Source of the DNA: Clostridia bacterium
GTDB lineage: Bacteria > Bacillota > Clostridia > Oscillospirales > Acutalibacteraceae
Assembly: GCA_024692685.1 (NCBI GenBank)
Contig: JAILMJ010000050.1
Span: forward strand, 1-48,152
DNA: 48,152 nt
Direction: 5' to 3'
Notes under the pieces: model-generated
The model's database searches: none
What the model was told of the DNA's origin: nothing
The model's input: only the letters and a program-made list of their open reading frames with translations
Shown: positions 34,762-43,051 of the stretch, one piece after another
How positions within the stretch are numbered: position 1 is the stretch's first letter
Layout: each line of letters begins with the position of its first letter
Position numbers and translations under genes: made by a program

Positions 34762-36084
34762 ATGAAAAGTGCAAGACAGACCGCATTTGAAATCTTACTG
34801 AAAATTCAAAAGGATTCGGCGTTTTCAAACCTTGTTCTCGATAATATGCTTTCGGATAATAATGACCTTGACGAGAGGGATAAAGCCTTTGTCACCAATC
34901 TTGTTTACGGTTCGCTTGACAGATTTATTCTACTGGATTATAACGTAAAGCTTTATCTTAACAAGGCTTCAAAAAAACTGCGTCCCGAGCTGCACGTGAT
35001 ATTGATAATGGGCGCCTACCAGATTTTGTTTATGGATAAGGTTCCCGATCACGCGGCCGTGAGTGAGAGCGTCCAACTGGCAAAGGAGAATAAATCCGCT
35101 TTTGCCGCCTCCCTTGTTAATGCGGTTTTAAGGCGGGTTGCGGAGAACGGGCTCAGATATCCTGATGAAGATGAGAATTCAATCGAATATGTTTCGGTAA
35201 GATATTCCTGCCCCGAATGGCTGATTCAGCTCTGGTCAGATGCCTACGGGCTTGAAACTGCAAAAGCTATAGCCGGAAAAGCACTTGAAACTCCGCAGGT
35301 ATCAATTCGGGCAAATACGGATAAAATTGATTCCGAAGCCCTTATGTGGAAGCTTGCCGAGGAAGGAGTTGTAGGAAAACACTGCGATTTCCTGCCCGAT
35401 GCTCTTGAACTCAGCAATACGGGTTCCGTTGAGCAGCTTACAGCCTTTAAAGACGGCCTTTTCCATGTTCAGGATATGTCTTCACAGATTTGCTGTGAAG
35501 CTGTTGATGTTAAACCCGGAGAAACCGTATTTGATTTATGCTCAGCTCCCGGCGGCAAGGCCTTCACTCTGGCTGAAAAGCTGAAGGGTACGGGTCAGGT
35601 AAAAGCCTTCGATGTCTATCAGTCACGAACGGATTTAATCAGAAAGGGCGCAGCAAGGCTCGGCCTGAGAAATATAACCGTTGACCTGTCAGATGCCTCC
35701 GTCTATAACAAAAACTACGGTCTTGCGGACAGAGTGCTGTGTGATGTGCCCTGTTCAGGTCTGGGCATGATAAGAAGGAAGCCCGAGATAAGATTTAAAA
35801 ATGCCCGTGAAACAGAGGGGATTCCCGAAATACAGTATAAAATCCTCTGCAACGCGGTTAATTACCTCAAACCCGGCGGAAGACTTGTTTATTCCACCTG
35901 CACTTTAAATCCGGCCGAGAATGAGGAAGTGTGTGAAAGATTTCTTTCGGAACACAGCGATTTCGGAGTTGCGGATTATTGCAGCAATATCCCGAGAGCA
36001 AATAAAAACGATAAGTTCTTAACCCTGATGCCGCATATTCACGGAACTGACGGATTTTTCGTTGCGGCGTTTGAGAGAAAATAA
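34762..36084 (+). CDS. rsmB: 16S rRNA m5C967 methyltransferase
   Basis: A 440-residue RsmB. The N-terminal NusB-like domain (SARQTAFEILLKIQKDSAFSNLVLDNML) is followed by the SAM motif VFDLCSAPGGKAFTLAEKL. Two Cys motifs follow, CDVPCSGLGMIRRKPEIR and YSTCTLNPAENEEV, which hold the catalytic cysteines. It methylates C967 of 16S rRNA. It starts five bases after the YugP gene. Confidence 0.96.
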   Translation: MKSARQTAFEILLKIQKDSAFSNLVLDNMLSDNNDLDERDKAFVTNLVYGSLDRFILLDYNVKLYLNKASKKLRPELHVILIMGAYQILFMDKVPDHAAVSESVQLAKENKSAFAASLVNAVLRRVAENGLRYPDEDENSIEYVSVRYSCPEWLIQLWSDAYGLETAKAIAGKALETPQVSIRANTDKIDSEALMWKLAEEGVVGKHCDFLPDALELSNTGSVEQLTAFKDGLFHVQDMSSQICCEAVDVKPGETVFDLCSAPGGKAFTLAEKLKGTGQVKAFDVYQSRTDLIRKGAARLGLRNITVDLSDASVYNKNYGLADRVLCDVPCSGLGMIRRKPEIRFKNARETEGIPEIQYKILCNAVNYLKPGGRLVYSTCTLNPAENEEVCERFLSEHSDFGVADYCSNIPRANKNDKFLTLMPHIHGTDGFFVAAFERK

Positions 36085-36097
36085 AGTAAGGTATTTT

Positions 36098-37147
36098 ATG
36101 GACATTTTATCAATGACCCTTGAAGAAGTAACAAGGGCATTCAGTGAAAAATCCATACAAAGTTTCCGGGCGCGGCAGGTATATGATTGGCTTCACAAAA
36201 GGCTTGCCCGCAGTTATGACGAGATGACAAACCTGCCGAAGTTATTGCGTTTGGAACTGAGCGAAAGCTTCCCCATTACTCATTGCGAAACGGAGCTCAA
36301 ACAGGTCGCCGCCGACGGAACGATGAAATTTCTGTTTTCAATGGAGGGCGGAGATTACGCAGAGTGCGTGCTGATGAAATACAAATACGGCTACTCAATC
36401 TGCGTTTCTTCTCAGATAGGCTGCAGGATGGGATGCAGGTTCTGTGCCTCCACTCTGGACGGGTTCAAAAGAAACCTGTCGCCGGGTGAAATGCTCTCTC
36501 AGGTCTACCTTGCTCAGAAAGAGGCGGGAGAAAGAATATCCCACATTGTGCTTATGGGCATGGGCGAGCCGCTTGAAAACTATGACAATGTTATCAGATT
36601 TCTTCAGCTGGTTTCAAACGAAGCGGGCCTAAATATTTCAATGAGAAACATTTCACTCTCTACCTGCGGTCTCGTTCCGAAAATAAATGAGCTGGCACAG
36701 CTTCATCTTCAGCTTACCCTGTCGGTTTCACTTCACGCACCGAATGACAGAATAAGAAATACAATCATGCCTGTGAGCAGAAAATATAAGATAGAGGATT
36801 TACTCGGGGCGTGTAAAAAATATACACAAACAACATCAAGAAGGATTTCTTTTGAGTATGCAATGTTGAGCGGAGTTAACGATTCGGATGAATGCGCCGA
36901 TGAGCTCGGCTCAAGATTGAAAGGAATGCTTTGCCATGTAAATCTCATACCCGTTAATGAGGTGGCGAAAAGTCCGTTTCGCCCAAGCAGCCCCGAAAGG
37001 GTGAAAGCGTTTGCGGGAATTGTTGAGAAATACGGTATAAGTGTTACCGTAAGGAGAAAACTCGGTTCCGATATTGATGCTTCCTGCGGTCAACTGAGAC
37101 GGCGGAGAAACACAGAAGGAGGGATTCAAAATGATTCTGGTAGCTAA
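36098..37147 (+). CDS. rlmN: 23S rRNA A2503 / tRNA A37 methyltransferase, radical SAM
   Basis: A 349-residue RlmN. The radical-SAM cluster motif is GCRMGCRFCAS (CxxxCxxC). The two methyl-transfer cysteines are visible in YAECVLMKY and SDIDASCGQLR near the C-terminus. GMGEPLENYDNV is the GGE-like SAM-binding motif. Start ATG 36098 is 13 bases after rsmB; the frame open from 36062 is within rsmB. The last 17 bases overlap the phosphatase gene. Confidence 0.97.
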   Translation: MDILSMTLEEVTRAFSEKSIQSFRARQVYDWLHKRLARSYDEMTNLPKLLRLELSESFPITHCETELKQVAADGTMKFLFSMEGGDYAECVLMKYKYGYSICVSSQIGCRMGCRFCASTLDGFKRNLSPGEMLSQVYLAQKEAGERISHIVLMGMGEPLENYDNVIRFLQLVSNEAGLNISMRNISLSTCGLVPKINELAQLHLQLTLSVSLHAPNDRIRNTIMPVSRKYKIEDLLGACKKYTQTTSRRISFEYAMLSGVNDSDECADELGSRLKGMLCHVNLIPVNEVAKSPFRPSSPERVKAFAGIVEKYGISVTVRRKLGSDIDASCGQLRRRRNTEGGIQNDSGS

Positions 37148-37865
37148 AACCGATGTAGGACTTCAGAGAGAAAACAATCAGGACTCCTACTCATTCGGTG
37201 AATTGCGCACGGGGGTATGTTACGCTATTGTGTGCGACGGTATGGGCGGAGCATCTGAGGGAGCGGTTGCTTCAAGAGAGTGCGCCGGTATCATACGCGA
37301 AAGAATTACCGGCGGCTACTATGAGGGTATGAGTGATATTTCGATAAAGGCTCTTTTGCTTTCCGCGGTGGAAAATGCGAATAAGCATATATATTCCCTG
37401 TCTTTGTCGGACGAAAAATATGAAGGCATGGGTACAACTGTTGTGGCAGCCATAATTACGGACGAATTTGTCTATGTTGTTCATGCCGGAGACAGCAGAG
37501 CGTACCTGATAAATCCCTCAACCAGAGGCATCATACAGCTCACAAGAGACCATTCCGTAGTCCAGAAAATGGTTGAGGACGGAACCATAACGGCCGAGCA
37601 GGCAATCAATCACCCGAAAAAGCACCTTATCACAAGGGCAGTCGGTGTTGACGGATACATAAAAGCGGACTTTTGTCAGGAGGATGTCAGCGCAGGGGAT
37701 ATCGTGCTGATATGTACTGACGGTCTGACGAATTACACCTCCATAGAGGACCTGGTTCTTCAGGCGGTTGACAAAAGTCCGGAGGAATATGTCGGAAGTT
37801 TAGTAAACAAGGCCATCAGCAACGGCGGCGGAGATAATATTACAGTTGTTGCTGTCGCAGTTTGA
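37131..37865 (+). CDS. prpC: PP2C-type Ser/Thr phosphatase (PrpC/Stp)
   Basis: A 244-residue PPM/PP2C phosphatase. Metal-binding Asp residues are in VGLQRENNQDS, YAIVCDGMGGASEG, VVHAGDSRAYLI, LICTDGLTNY and GGGDNITVVAVAV. It reverses phosphorylation by the adjacent kinase. GAAGGAGGG lies nine bases before the start, inside rlmN. Confidence 0.96.
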   Translation: MILVAKTDVGLQRENNQDSYSFGELRTGVCYAIVCDGMGGASEGAVASRECAGIIRERITGGYYEGMSDISIKALLLSAVENANKHIYSLSLSDEKYEGMGTTVVAAIITDEFVYVVHAGDSRAYLINPSTRGIIQLTRDHSVVQKMVEDGTITAEQAINHPKKHLITRAVGVDGYIKADFCQEDVSAGDIVLICTDGLTNYTSIEDLVLQAVDKSPEEYVGSLVNKAISNGGGDNITVVAVAV

Positions 37866-37887
37866 TTAGGAAAGGGTGGCGTTATTA

Positions 37888-40101
37888 ATGGATAATTATA
37901 CCGGAAAAAGACTTGACGGGCGCTATGAAATCCAGGAGGTTGTCGGCGTAGGCGGAATGGCGGTCGTTTACAAAGCGTATGACAATATTGATGACAGGAT
38001 AGTCGCGGTAAAGATATTGAAGGATGAGTTTCTCGCGAATGAAGAATTCCGCCGCAGATTCAAAAATGAATCAAAGGCAATTTCTCTTCTTTCTCATCCC
38101 AATATAGTTAAGGTTTATAATGTTAACTACGGCGACAGGCTGCAGTATATTGTGATGGAGTATGTCGAGGGAATCACGCTGAAGGAATACATTGAGCAGC
38201 AGGGTAAACTCGGCATAAAGGAAACCATACACTTTACCATGCAGATTCTCCGTGCTCTTCAGCATGCCCACGATAAGGGCATTATACACAGAGACATTAA
38301 ACCGCAGAATATTCTTCTCCTCTCAAACGGCAACATCAAGGTTACGGATTTCGGCATTGCCCGCTTCAGCTACAGCGATACAAAAACGATGACAGACTCT
38401 GCCATAGGGTCCGTTCACTACATAAGCCCCGAGCAGGCAAGGGGTAACTCTATCGACGAGCGTACCGATATTTATTCTGTCGGTGTTGTGATGTATGAAA
38501 TGCTCACGGGAAAACTCCCCTTTGTCTCGGATAACAGTGTGTCCGTTGCCCTTATGCAGCTTCAGACCGATGCAAAAAGCATAAGAGAAATCAACCCGAA
38601 TATTCCCGTCGGTCTTGAACAAATCGTCAAGAGGGCCATGGAAAAGGATGCCAAACAGCGCTATCAGACCGCGTCCGAGATGCTGCTTGATATAGAGGAG
38701 TTCAAGAGAAACCCGAATATCCGTTTCCAGCAGGATTTCTTCATTGACTCTTCACCGACCAAGTATGCCGAGAAGGTTCCTCCCGAGGTTAAAAAGGTTA
38801 AACCGATACCCGAGGCGGTGGAAAACGAAGATGATGAAGAAGAGGAGAAGAAAGGCGGGCGAGCCGGCTTTATTATTGCAGGTATCCTGATGGGTCTTGC
38901 CGTTGTCGGCCTTGTCGTATTCGGCGCCCTATGGTTCTTCACCGATATGTTCAAGAAAGAAGTCGTTGTCGTTCCCGATTTTGTCGGTAAAAACTATGAA
39001 GAAGAGATAAAGAACAACAACGAGTATATAAACTATAATTTTGAAATTATAACCCAGGCTTCCGGTATGTATTCCGACGGAACGGTCATTGACCAGGATC
39101 CCCAGGCAGGAAGAAATCTGGATTCATCTAATTCCACCATCACGCTGACTATTGTTGACAATGCAGTTCCCACTGTAATTCCGGATGTCAGCGGAATGGA
39201 CTGGGAGAAGGCTGAAACGATTCTCAAAGGCAAGGGCTTTACTGTCAACAAACTTCCCACGATGAGCGCCATTTATGAATTCGGCAAGGTTATCAAAACC
39301 GAGCCGACTGCCGGCACTGAAGCGATAAGCGGTAGTCTTGTCACTATTTACTATGCCAGTGATGAGGATTTCATTGACGTTCCGAGTGTTGTTGGTTGGG
39401 ATGTGGATACCGCAAGAAGCCTGCTTGAATCCGTAAATCTCGCACTTGACGAAAACTATGAGGAAGTCAACAGCGATGAGCCGGCCGGTCAGATTATCAG
39501 TCAGAATCCGGCTGAGGGTGACAGAGTCCTTCCCGGCCAGAGAATAACCGTTACCGTGAGTAATGGTGTTCCCGATCTCGTCAAGGCAAATCTGAAGATT
39601 ATTCTTCCCATGTCCAATCAGACTCAGACCTTTGAGGTGTTTGTAAATAACGAGAGCAAAATCAAGAAAGATCTCATTATGGACGGCAGCGAGTATTCAT
39701 TCTCTGTTGAAGGAACAGAAGCAAACTCCACGATAAAGGTTTACATAGCAGGCAGTGAGTATTATTCCTGCACGGCTGACTTCACAACAAATCCCGCAAA
39801 GATAACCAATGAACACAGTTTGTTCGGAGGCAGTTCTTCACTCAATAAGCCGCTTCCGAATCTTGTCGGAATGACTCTTGAGGCTGCGTCTTCAACCTTA
39901 AACAGCAGCGGATTTAAAAATGTCGAAGTCAGGTATTCGCCTGTGACCGACGCTTCTCAGGACGGAATAGTCATAGCCCAGGCTCCTGAGCCCACCGGCA
40001 TGAGGACTTCGCTCGGCGGCCTGATTCAGACGCCCGAAACAATACCCGTAGCAACGGCTGTTATCATAACAGTCGGCCAGCTTGAAGGAGTAGCAGGTTA
40101 A
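37888..40101 (+). CDS. prkC: PASTA-domain Ser/Thr kinase PrkC
   Basis: A 737-residue membrane kinase. The kinase domain spans about 1-275: P-loop GVGGMAVVYKA, VAVKIL lysine, HRDIKPQNIL (near 135), DFGIAR and SPEQARGNSIDERTDIYS. A juxtamembrane linker leads to one helix near 326-350. Outside are three PASTA repeats (VVVPDFVGKNYEEEI, TVIPDVSGMDWEKAE, IDVPSVVGWDVDTAR), an inserted beta-rich segment of about 80 residues and a fourth PASTA (PLPNLVGMTLEAASS). PASTA domains bind muropeptides or lipid II, linking wall state to phosphorylation. ATG 37888 follows AAAGGGTGG; GTG 37876 is inside that site. The fourth PASTA after an insertion is a small oddity. Confidence 0.96.
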   Translation: MDNYTGKRLDGRYEIQEVVGVGGMAVVYKAYDNIDDRIVAVKILKDEFLANEEFRRRFKNESKAISLLSHPNIVKVYNVNYGDRLQYIVMEYVEGITLKEYIEQQGKLGIKETIHFTMQILRALQHAHDKGIIHRDIKPQNILLLSNGNIKVTDFGIARFSYSDTKTMTDSAIGSVHYISPEQARGNSIDERTDIYSVGVVMYEMLTGKLPFVSDNSVSVALMQLQTDAKSIREINPNIPVGLEQIVKRAMEKDAKQRYQTASEMLLDIEEFKRNPNIRFQQDFFIDSSPTKYAEKVPPEVKKVKPIPEAVENEDDEEEEKKGGRAGFIIAGILMGLAVVGLVVFGALWFFTDMFKKEVVVVPDFVGKNYEEEIKNNNEYINYNFEIITQASGMYSDGTVIDQDPQAGRNLDSSNSTITLTIVDNAVPTVIPDVSGMDWEKAETILKGKGFTVNKLPTMSAIYEFGKVIKTEPTAGTEAISGSLVTIYYASDEDFIDVPSVVGWDVDTARSLLESVNLALDENYEEVNSDEPAGQIISQNPAEGDRVLPGQRITVTVSNGVPDLVKANLKIILPMSNQTQTFEVFVNNESKIKKDLIMDGSEYSFSVEGTEANSTIKVYIAGSEYYSCTADFTTNPAKITNEHSLFGGSSSLNKPLPNLVGMTLEAASSTLNSSGFKNVEVRYSPVTDASQDGIVIAQAPEPTGMRTSLGGLIQTPETIPVATAVIITVGQLEGVAG

Positions 40102-40104
40102 AAT

Positions 40105-41013
40105 ATGCCTATTAAGGAAGGAATAATAATCAAGGGCATAGGCGGGTTTTACTATGTTGAGGCGGATGATGAACTGTATGAATGTAAGGCGAAGGGTATT
40201 TTCCGTAAGATGGGTCTTAAGCCTTATGCAGGCGACAGGGTGTCGATTTCCGTTAATACCAATGCGGAGAACGTGATTGAAGAAATCCACGGGAGGAAAA
40301 ATGAGATGAGCAGACCTCCCGTGGCTAATATAGACAAATTGTTTATTGTTTCCTCAACCGTTGAACCGAAGCCGGTGCTGTTTATAATCGATAAGTTGAC
40401 CGCGCTTGCGGTTGACAAGGATATTGAGCCGGTGGTTGTTTTTACAAAGTGTGACCTGTCCGAAGGGGAAGGTCTTGCCGAAATATACCGAAAGGTCGGC
40501 ATCAAAGCCTTCTGTGTGTCAAACGAGACCGGGTACGGCACAGATGATATCAAAGCCGAAATAAAAGGCTGTGTCTGTGCCTTCTGCGGCAATTCCGGAG
40601 TCGGAAAGTCATCCCTGCTCAATGCGGTTGAGCCGTCTCTGAATGTTACAACCGCCGCTATCAGTGATAAACTCGGCAGAGGAAAGCACACTACCAGGCA
40701 CTCGGAGCTGTATAAGGTCTGCGGAGGCTATGTTGCCGATACCCCGGGCTTTGCCTCCATTACGTCGGAGGACAGCGAGTTTATCATAAAAGAAAATCTG
40801 CCGTTTGCTTTCAAGGAGTTTCTCCCGTATTTGGGAAAATGCAAGTTTTCAACCTGCCGTCACACCGAAGACAAAGGCTGCGCGGTTATCGATGCTGTTG
40901 AAAGGGGAGAGATTCCCGAATCACGTCACAGGAGTTACTGTATGATGAGAGAGCAGGTTCAGAATCTTGAAGACTGGCAGCTTGAGAAGAATACCAACCA
41001 TCGTAAAGGATAA
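40105..41013 (+). CDS. rsgA: Ribosome small subunit-dependent GTPase A
   Basis: A 302-residue circularly permuted GTPase that helps mature the 30S subunit. The OB fold covers about 1-65, G4 is TKCD (114-117), the P-loop GNSGVGKSS (162-170), then DTPGFAS as G3. The C-terminal zinc knuckle is CKFSTCRHTEDKGC. The start follows the prkC stop by three bases. The usual rpe and thiN do not follow. Confidence 0.96.
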   Translation: MPIKEGIIIKGIGGFYYVEADDELYECKAKGIFRKMGLKPYAGDRVSISVNTNAENVIEEIHGRKNEMSRPPVANIDKLFIVSSTVEPKPVLFIIDKLTALAVDKDIEPVVVFTKCDLSEGEGLAEIYRKVGIKAFCVSNETGYGTDDIKAEIKGCVCAFCGNSGVGKSSLLNAVEPSLNVTTAAISDKLGRGKHTTRHSELYKVCGGYVADTPGFASITSEDSEFIIKENLPFAFKEFLPYLGKCKFSTCRHTEDKGCAVIDAVERGEIPESRHRSYCMMREQVQNLEDWQLEKNTNHRKG

Positions 41014-41023
41014 AACAAAAAGC

Positions 41024-41040
41024 CCGTAAAGGCTTTACGG
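41024..41040 (+). other. Hairpin between rsgA and the small unknown gene
   Basis: CCGTAAA (41024-41030) and TTTACGG (41034-41040) form a seven-base stem with a three-base loop. An overlapping alternative pairs AAAAGCC (41018-41024) with GGCTTT (41031-41036). No T-run follows, so it is a weak or conditional terminator at most. Confidence 0.4.
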
Positions 41041-41049
41041 AACTGTATT

Positions 41050-41373
41050 ATGAGTAAAATTGACAATCTTAATTTTTCATATCTCTGCGGTGCGGTTGCC
41101 GCTTATGACGCGGGAGTCAACGATTTTACCGGATCGCTGTTTCTTAAGGAACATAAGCACGGTGCATTTGAGAACACTTTTAATTACAAATTGCACCTTT
41201 GCGCAAAGGACGGCAAGAAGGAAAAAATTATCGCTTCTTATTACGTAGGAATAATGAATTTTGAAAACACGGATGAGAGTGAGATAACGGCAAAGGATTT
41301 CGAAGCCTCCCAGCAGGGGACAGACGAGGCAATCAACTGGCTTCAGTCTGAGTATGAAAAACTGAAGAAATAA
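41050..41373 (+). CDS. Small protein of unknown function
   Basis: A 107-residue protein I do not recognise. It is soluble in appearance, with no signal or membrane segment. The first half looks beta-rich (DFTGSLFLKEHKHGAFENTF, YKLHLCAKDGKKEKIIASYYVG) and the C-terminus is helical (AKDFEASQQGTDEAINWLQSEYEKLKK). The ATG has only a weak ribosome site (CGGAA, 41038-41042). It lies 36 bases after rsgA, separated by a hairpin, and ends just before a strong terminator. Coding is likely because the codon use resembles its neighbours and no other gene fits the gap. Confidence 0.65.
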   Translation: MSKIDNLNFSYLCGAVAAYDAGVNDFTGSLFLKEHKHGAFENTFNYKLHLCAKDGKKEKIIASYYVGIMNFENTDESEITAKDFEASQQGTDEAINWLQSEYEKLKK

Positions 41374-41379
41374 AACTAT

Positions 41380-41408
41380 AGCCCGGATCACAATGATCCG
41401 GGCTTTTT
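41380..41408 (+). terminator. Strong terminator at the convergent junction, possibly bidirectional
   Basis: AGCCCGGATCA (41380-41390) and TGATCCGGGCT (41394-41404) form a perfect 11-base stem around CAA, followed by TTTTT on the plus strand. On the minus strand the same hairpin is followed by ATAGTTTTATTT, so it may also stop the opposing operon that ends at 41414. Confidence 0.93.
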
Positions 41409-41413
41409 CTGTC

Positions 41414-41779
41414 TTATTTTGCGGGGCAGTGATTTGTTGCTACGATATTTACTCCGGTGCCGCAAACGTTTTCAACGAGGACATCTCCGATTTTTATCGG
41501 TGCTTTGGCATTCGCATTGTTTATCTCAGCCATGCAGTCAAATATTTTGTTCTTTGGAAGAGGGCCTGCTGATTTGCAGGGGACAACATTGTGAATACCG
41601 CCGTTGACTTTAACCGTTGTTGCAAGGCTTCTCTGAGGATTTGTTACCTCGTTTCTGGCATAAACTTCGCCGCGCTTGCAGGTGTTGCCGGTAATCGAAA
41701 CAATCTCATTACTGTCATTCAGCTCTACCGTAATTCCGCAACCCATAGGGCAGGTTACGCAGGTTATATGCTTCGTCAT
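41414..41779 (-). CDS. DUF1667 Cys-rich protein of the glycerol-3-phosphate-type oxidoreductase cluster
   Basis: A 121-residue DUF1667 protein. The N-terminal CVTCPMGCGITVEL and the later CKRGEVYARNEV supply four cysteines spaced like an iron-sulfur site, and more Cys occur at VVPCKSAG, FDCMAE, VCGTG and HCPAK. The family is almost always found after two FAD oxidoreductases. It is likely a small electron-transfer or assembly partner, though this is inference. The GGAGG site overlaps the end of the upstream gene, whose stop is four bases away. Confidence 0.9.
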   Translation of the reverse strand: MTKHITCVTCPMGCGITVELNDSNEIVSITGNTCKRGEVYARNEVTNPQRSLATTVKVNGGIHNVVPCKSAGPLPKNKIFDCMAEINNANAKAPIKIGDVLVENVCGTGVNIVATNHCPAK

Positions 41780-41783
41780 TTTG

Positions 41784-43037
41784 TTACGCCTCCACCGTTA
41801 TTTCTATTACGCTGTCTTTTGCAAATGATTTAAGCATGCTGTTCTTGATGATAACGTTTTCCATTTCACCCGGGGCAAGTCTGGGCCTTTTCTTGCTGAT
41901 AAGCACTTCATCTCCGCATGTGACCTTAACGGTTGCGTTTTTGAATGTGTTACCGACTCTGAAGAAGAGTTTGACATCGCCCTCGTTATCAAGATTGATT
42001 TTCTGGGGCACTATGTAACGGACTGCGCCGACACCTTTTGTGGTGATGAAATCGGAGTCCTTTTTCTTGCCCTGAACATATCTTGCGGCACCTTCGCCGG
42101 CTGTTTGGCTCTCAAGGGTTACGAAGTCAACAAGGTCGTGAACGTGAAGGACATTGCCGCAGGCAAATACGCCCTTATGGTTTGTTTCTCTGTATTCATC
42201 AACAACTGCGCCGCTGGTAACTCTGTCGAGGTCTATGCCGACCGCTCTGGTAAGCTCGTTTTCGGGAATGAGACCGACGGAAAGAAGAAGGGTGTCGCAT
42301 TCTATATATCTTTCAGTGCCCGGAATCGGACGGCGGTTTTCGTCAACACTTGCTATCGTAACTCCGGTAACTCTGTCTTTTCCGTGAATATCTACAACGG
42401 TTGTGCTGAGGTAAAGGGGAATATTGAAGTCGTCAAGGCACTGTACGATATTTCTGGTAAGGCCGCTGGAGTAGGGCATAAGTTCGCAAACGCATTCAAC
42501 CTTTGCTCCCTCAAGGGTCATACGACGGGCCATAATAAGGCCGATATCGCCGCTGCCGAGGATGACAACTTTTTTGCCGGGCATATAACCGTCAATATTA
42601 ACATATTTCTGTGCCGTGCCCGCGCTCATAATACCGCTGGCTCTTGTACCGGCGATGTTGAGCGCGCCTCTGGGCCTCTCTCTGCATCCCATGGCAAGGA
42701 TGATGGCCTTTGCCTGGATTTCAAGAAGACCGTCGGTCTTATTGACGGCATAGACGATGTTGTCGTCTGTAATCTGAAGAGCCATGGTGTCAACCTTGTA
42801 CTCTATCTTCTGCTCGTTGACCTGCTTTATAAATCTGTCAGCATATTCAGGGCCGGAAAGTTCTTCGCCGAAATACTGAAGGCCGAAGCCGGTGTGAATA
42901 CACTGTTCAAGAATACCGCCGAGTGATTCGGCTCTTTCGAGAATGAGGATACTCTCAACGCCGCATTCTCTTGCTTTAAGTGCCGCTGCCATACCGGCAG
43001 GGCCGCCGCCGATAACAACTATATCATAGTTAAGCAT
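41784..43037 (-). CDS. NAD(P)/FAD-dependent oxidoreductase of a GlpA-like cluster
   Basis: A 417-residue pyridine nucleotide-disulfide oxidoreductase-type flavoprotein. The FAD motif is VVIGGGPAGMAAALKAREC. The NAD(P) motif is KVVILGSGDIGLIMARRM. The C-terminal FAD-contact region is TSGAVVDEYRETNHKGVFACGNVLHVHD. The last 80 residues form a beta domain. It probably passes electrons between NAD(P)H and the GlpA-like partner upstream. The AAGGAGG site overlaps the stop of that gene, implying coupling. Confidence 0.93.
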   Translation of the reverse strand: MLNYDIVVIGGGPAGMAAALKARECGVESILILERAESLGGILEQCIHTGFGLQYFGEELSGPEYADRFIKQVNEQKIEYKVDTMALQITDDNIVYAVNKTDGLLEIQAKAIILAMGCRERPRGALNIAGTRASGIMSAGTAQKYVNIDGYMPGKKVVILGSGDIGLIMARRMTLEGAKVECVCELMPYSSGLTRNIVQCLDDFNIPLYLSTTVVDIHGKDRVTGVTIASVDENRRPIPGTERYIECDTLLLSVGLIPENELTRAVGIDLDRVTSGAVVDEYRETNHKGVFACGNVLHVHDLVDFVTLESQTAGEGAARYVQGKKKDSDFITTKGVGAVRYIVPQKINLDNEGDVKLFFRVGNTFKNATVKVTCGDEVLISKKRPRLAPGEMENVIIKNSMLKSFAKDSVIEITVEA

Positions 43038-43051
43038 TGATATTATCCTCC

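Noticed and set aside
42105-42926. Long plus-strand open frame of 273 codons
   Set aside because: It is antisense to the FAD oxidoreductase, which has clear FAD and NAD motifs, ribosome site and operon context. The protein has no recognisable features.
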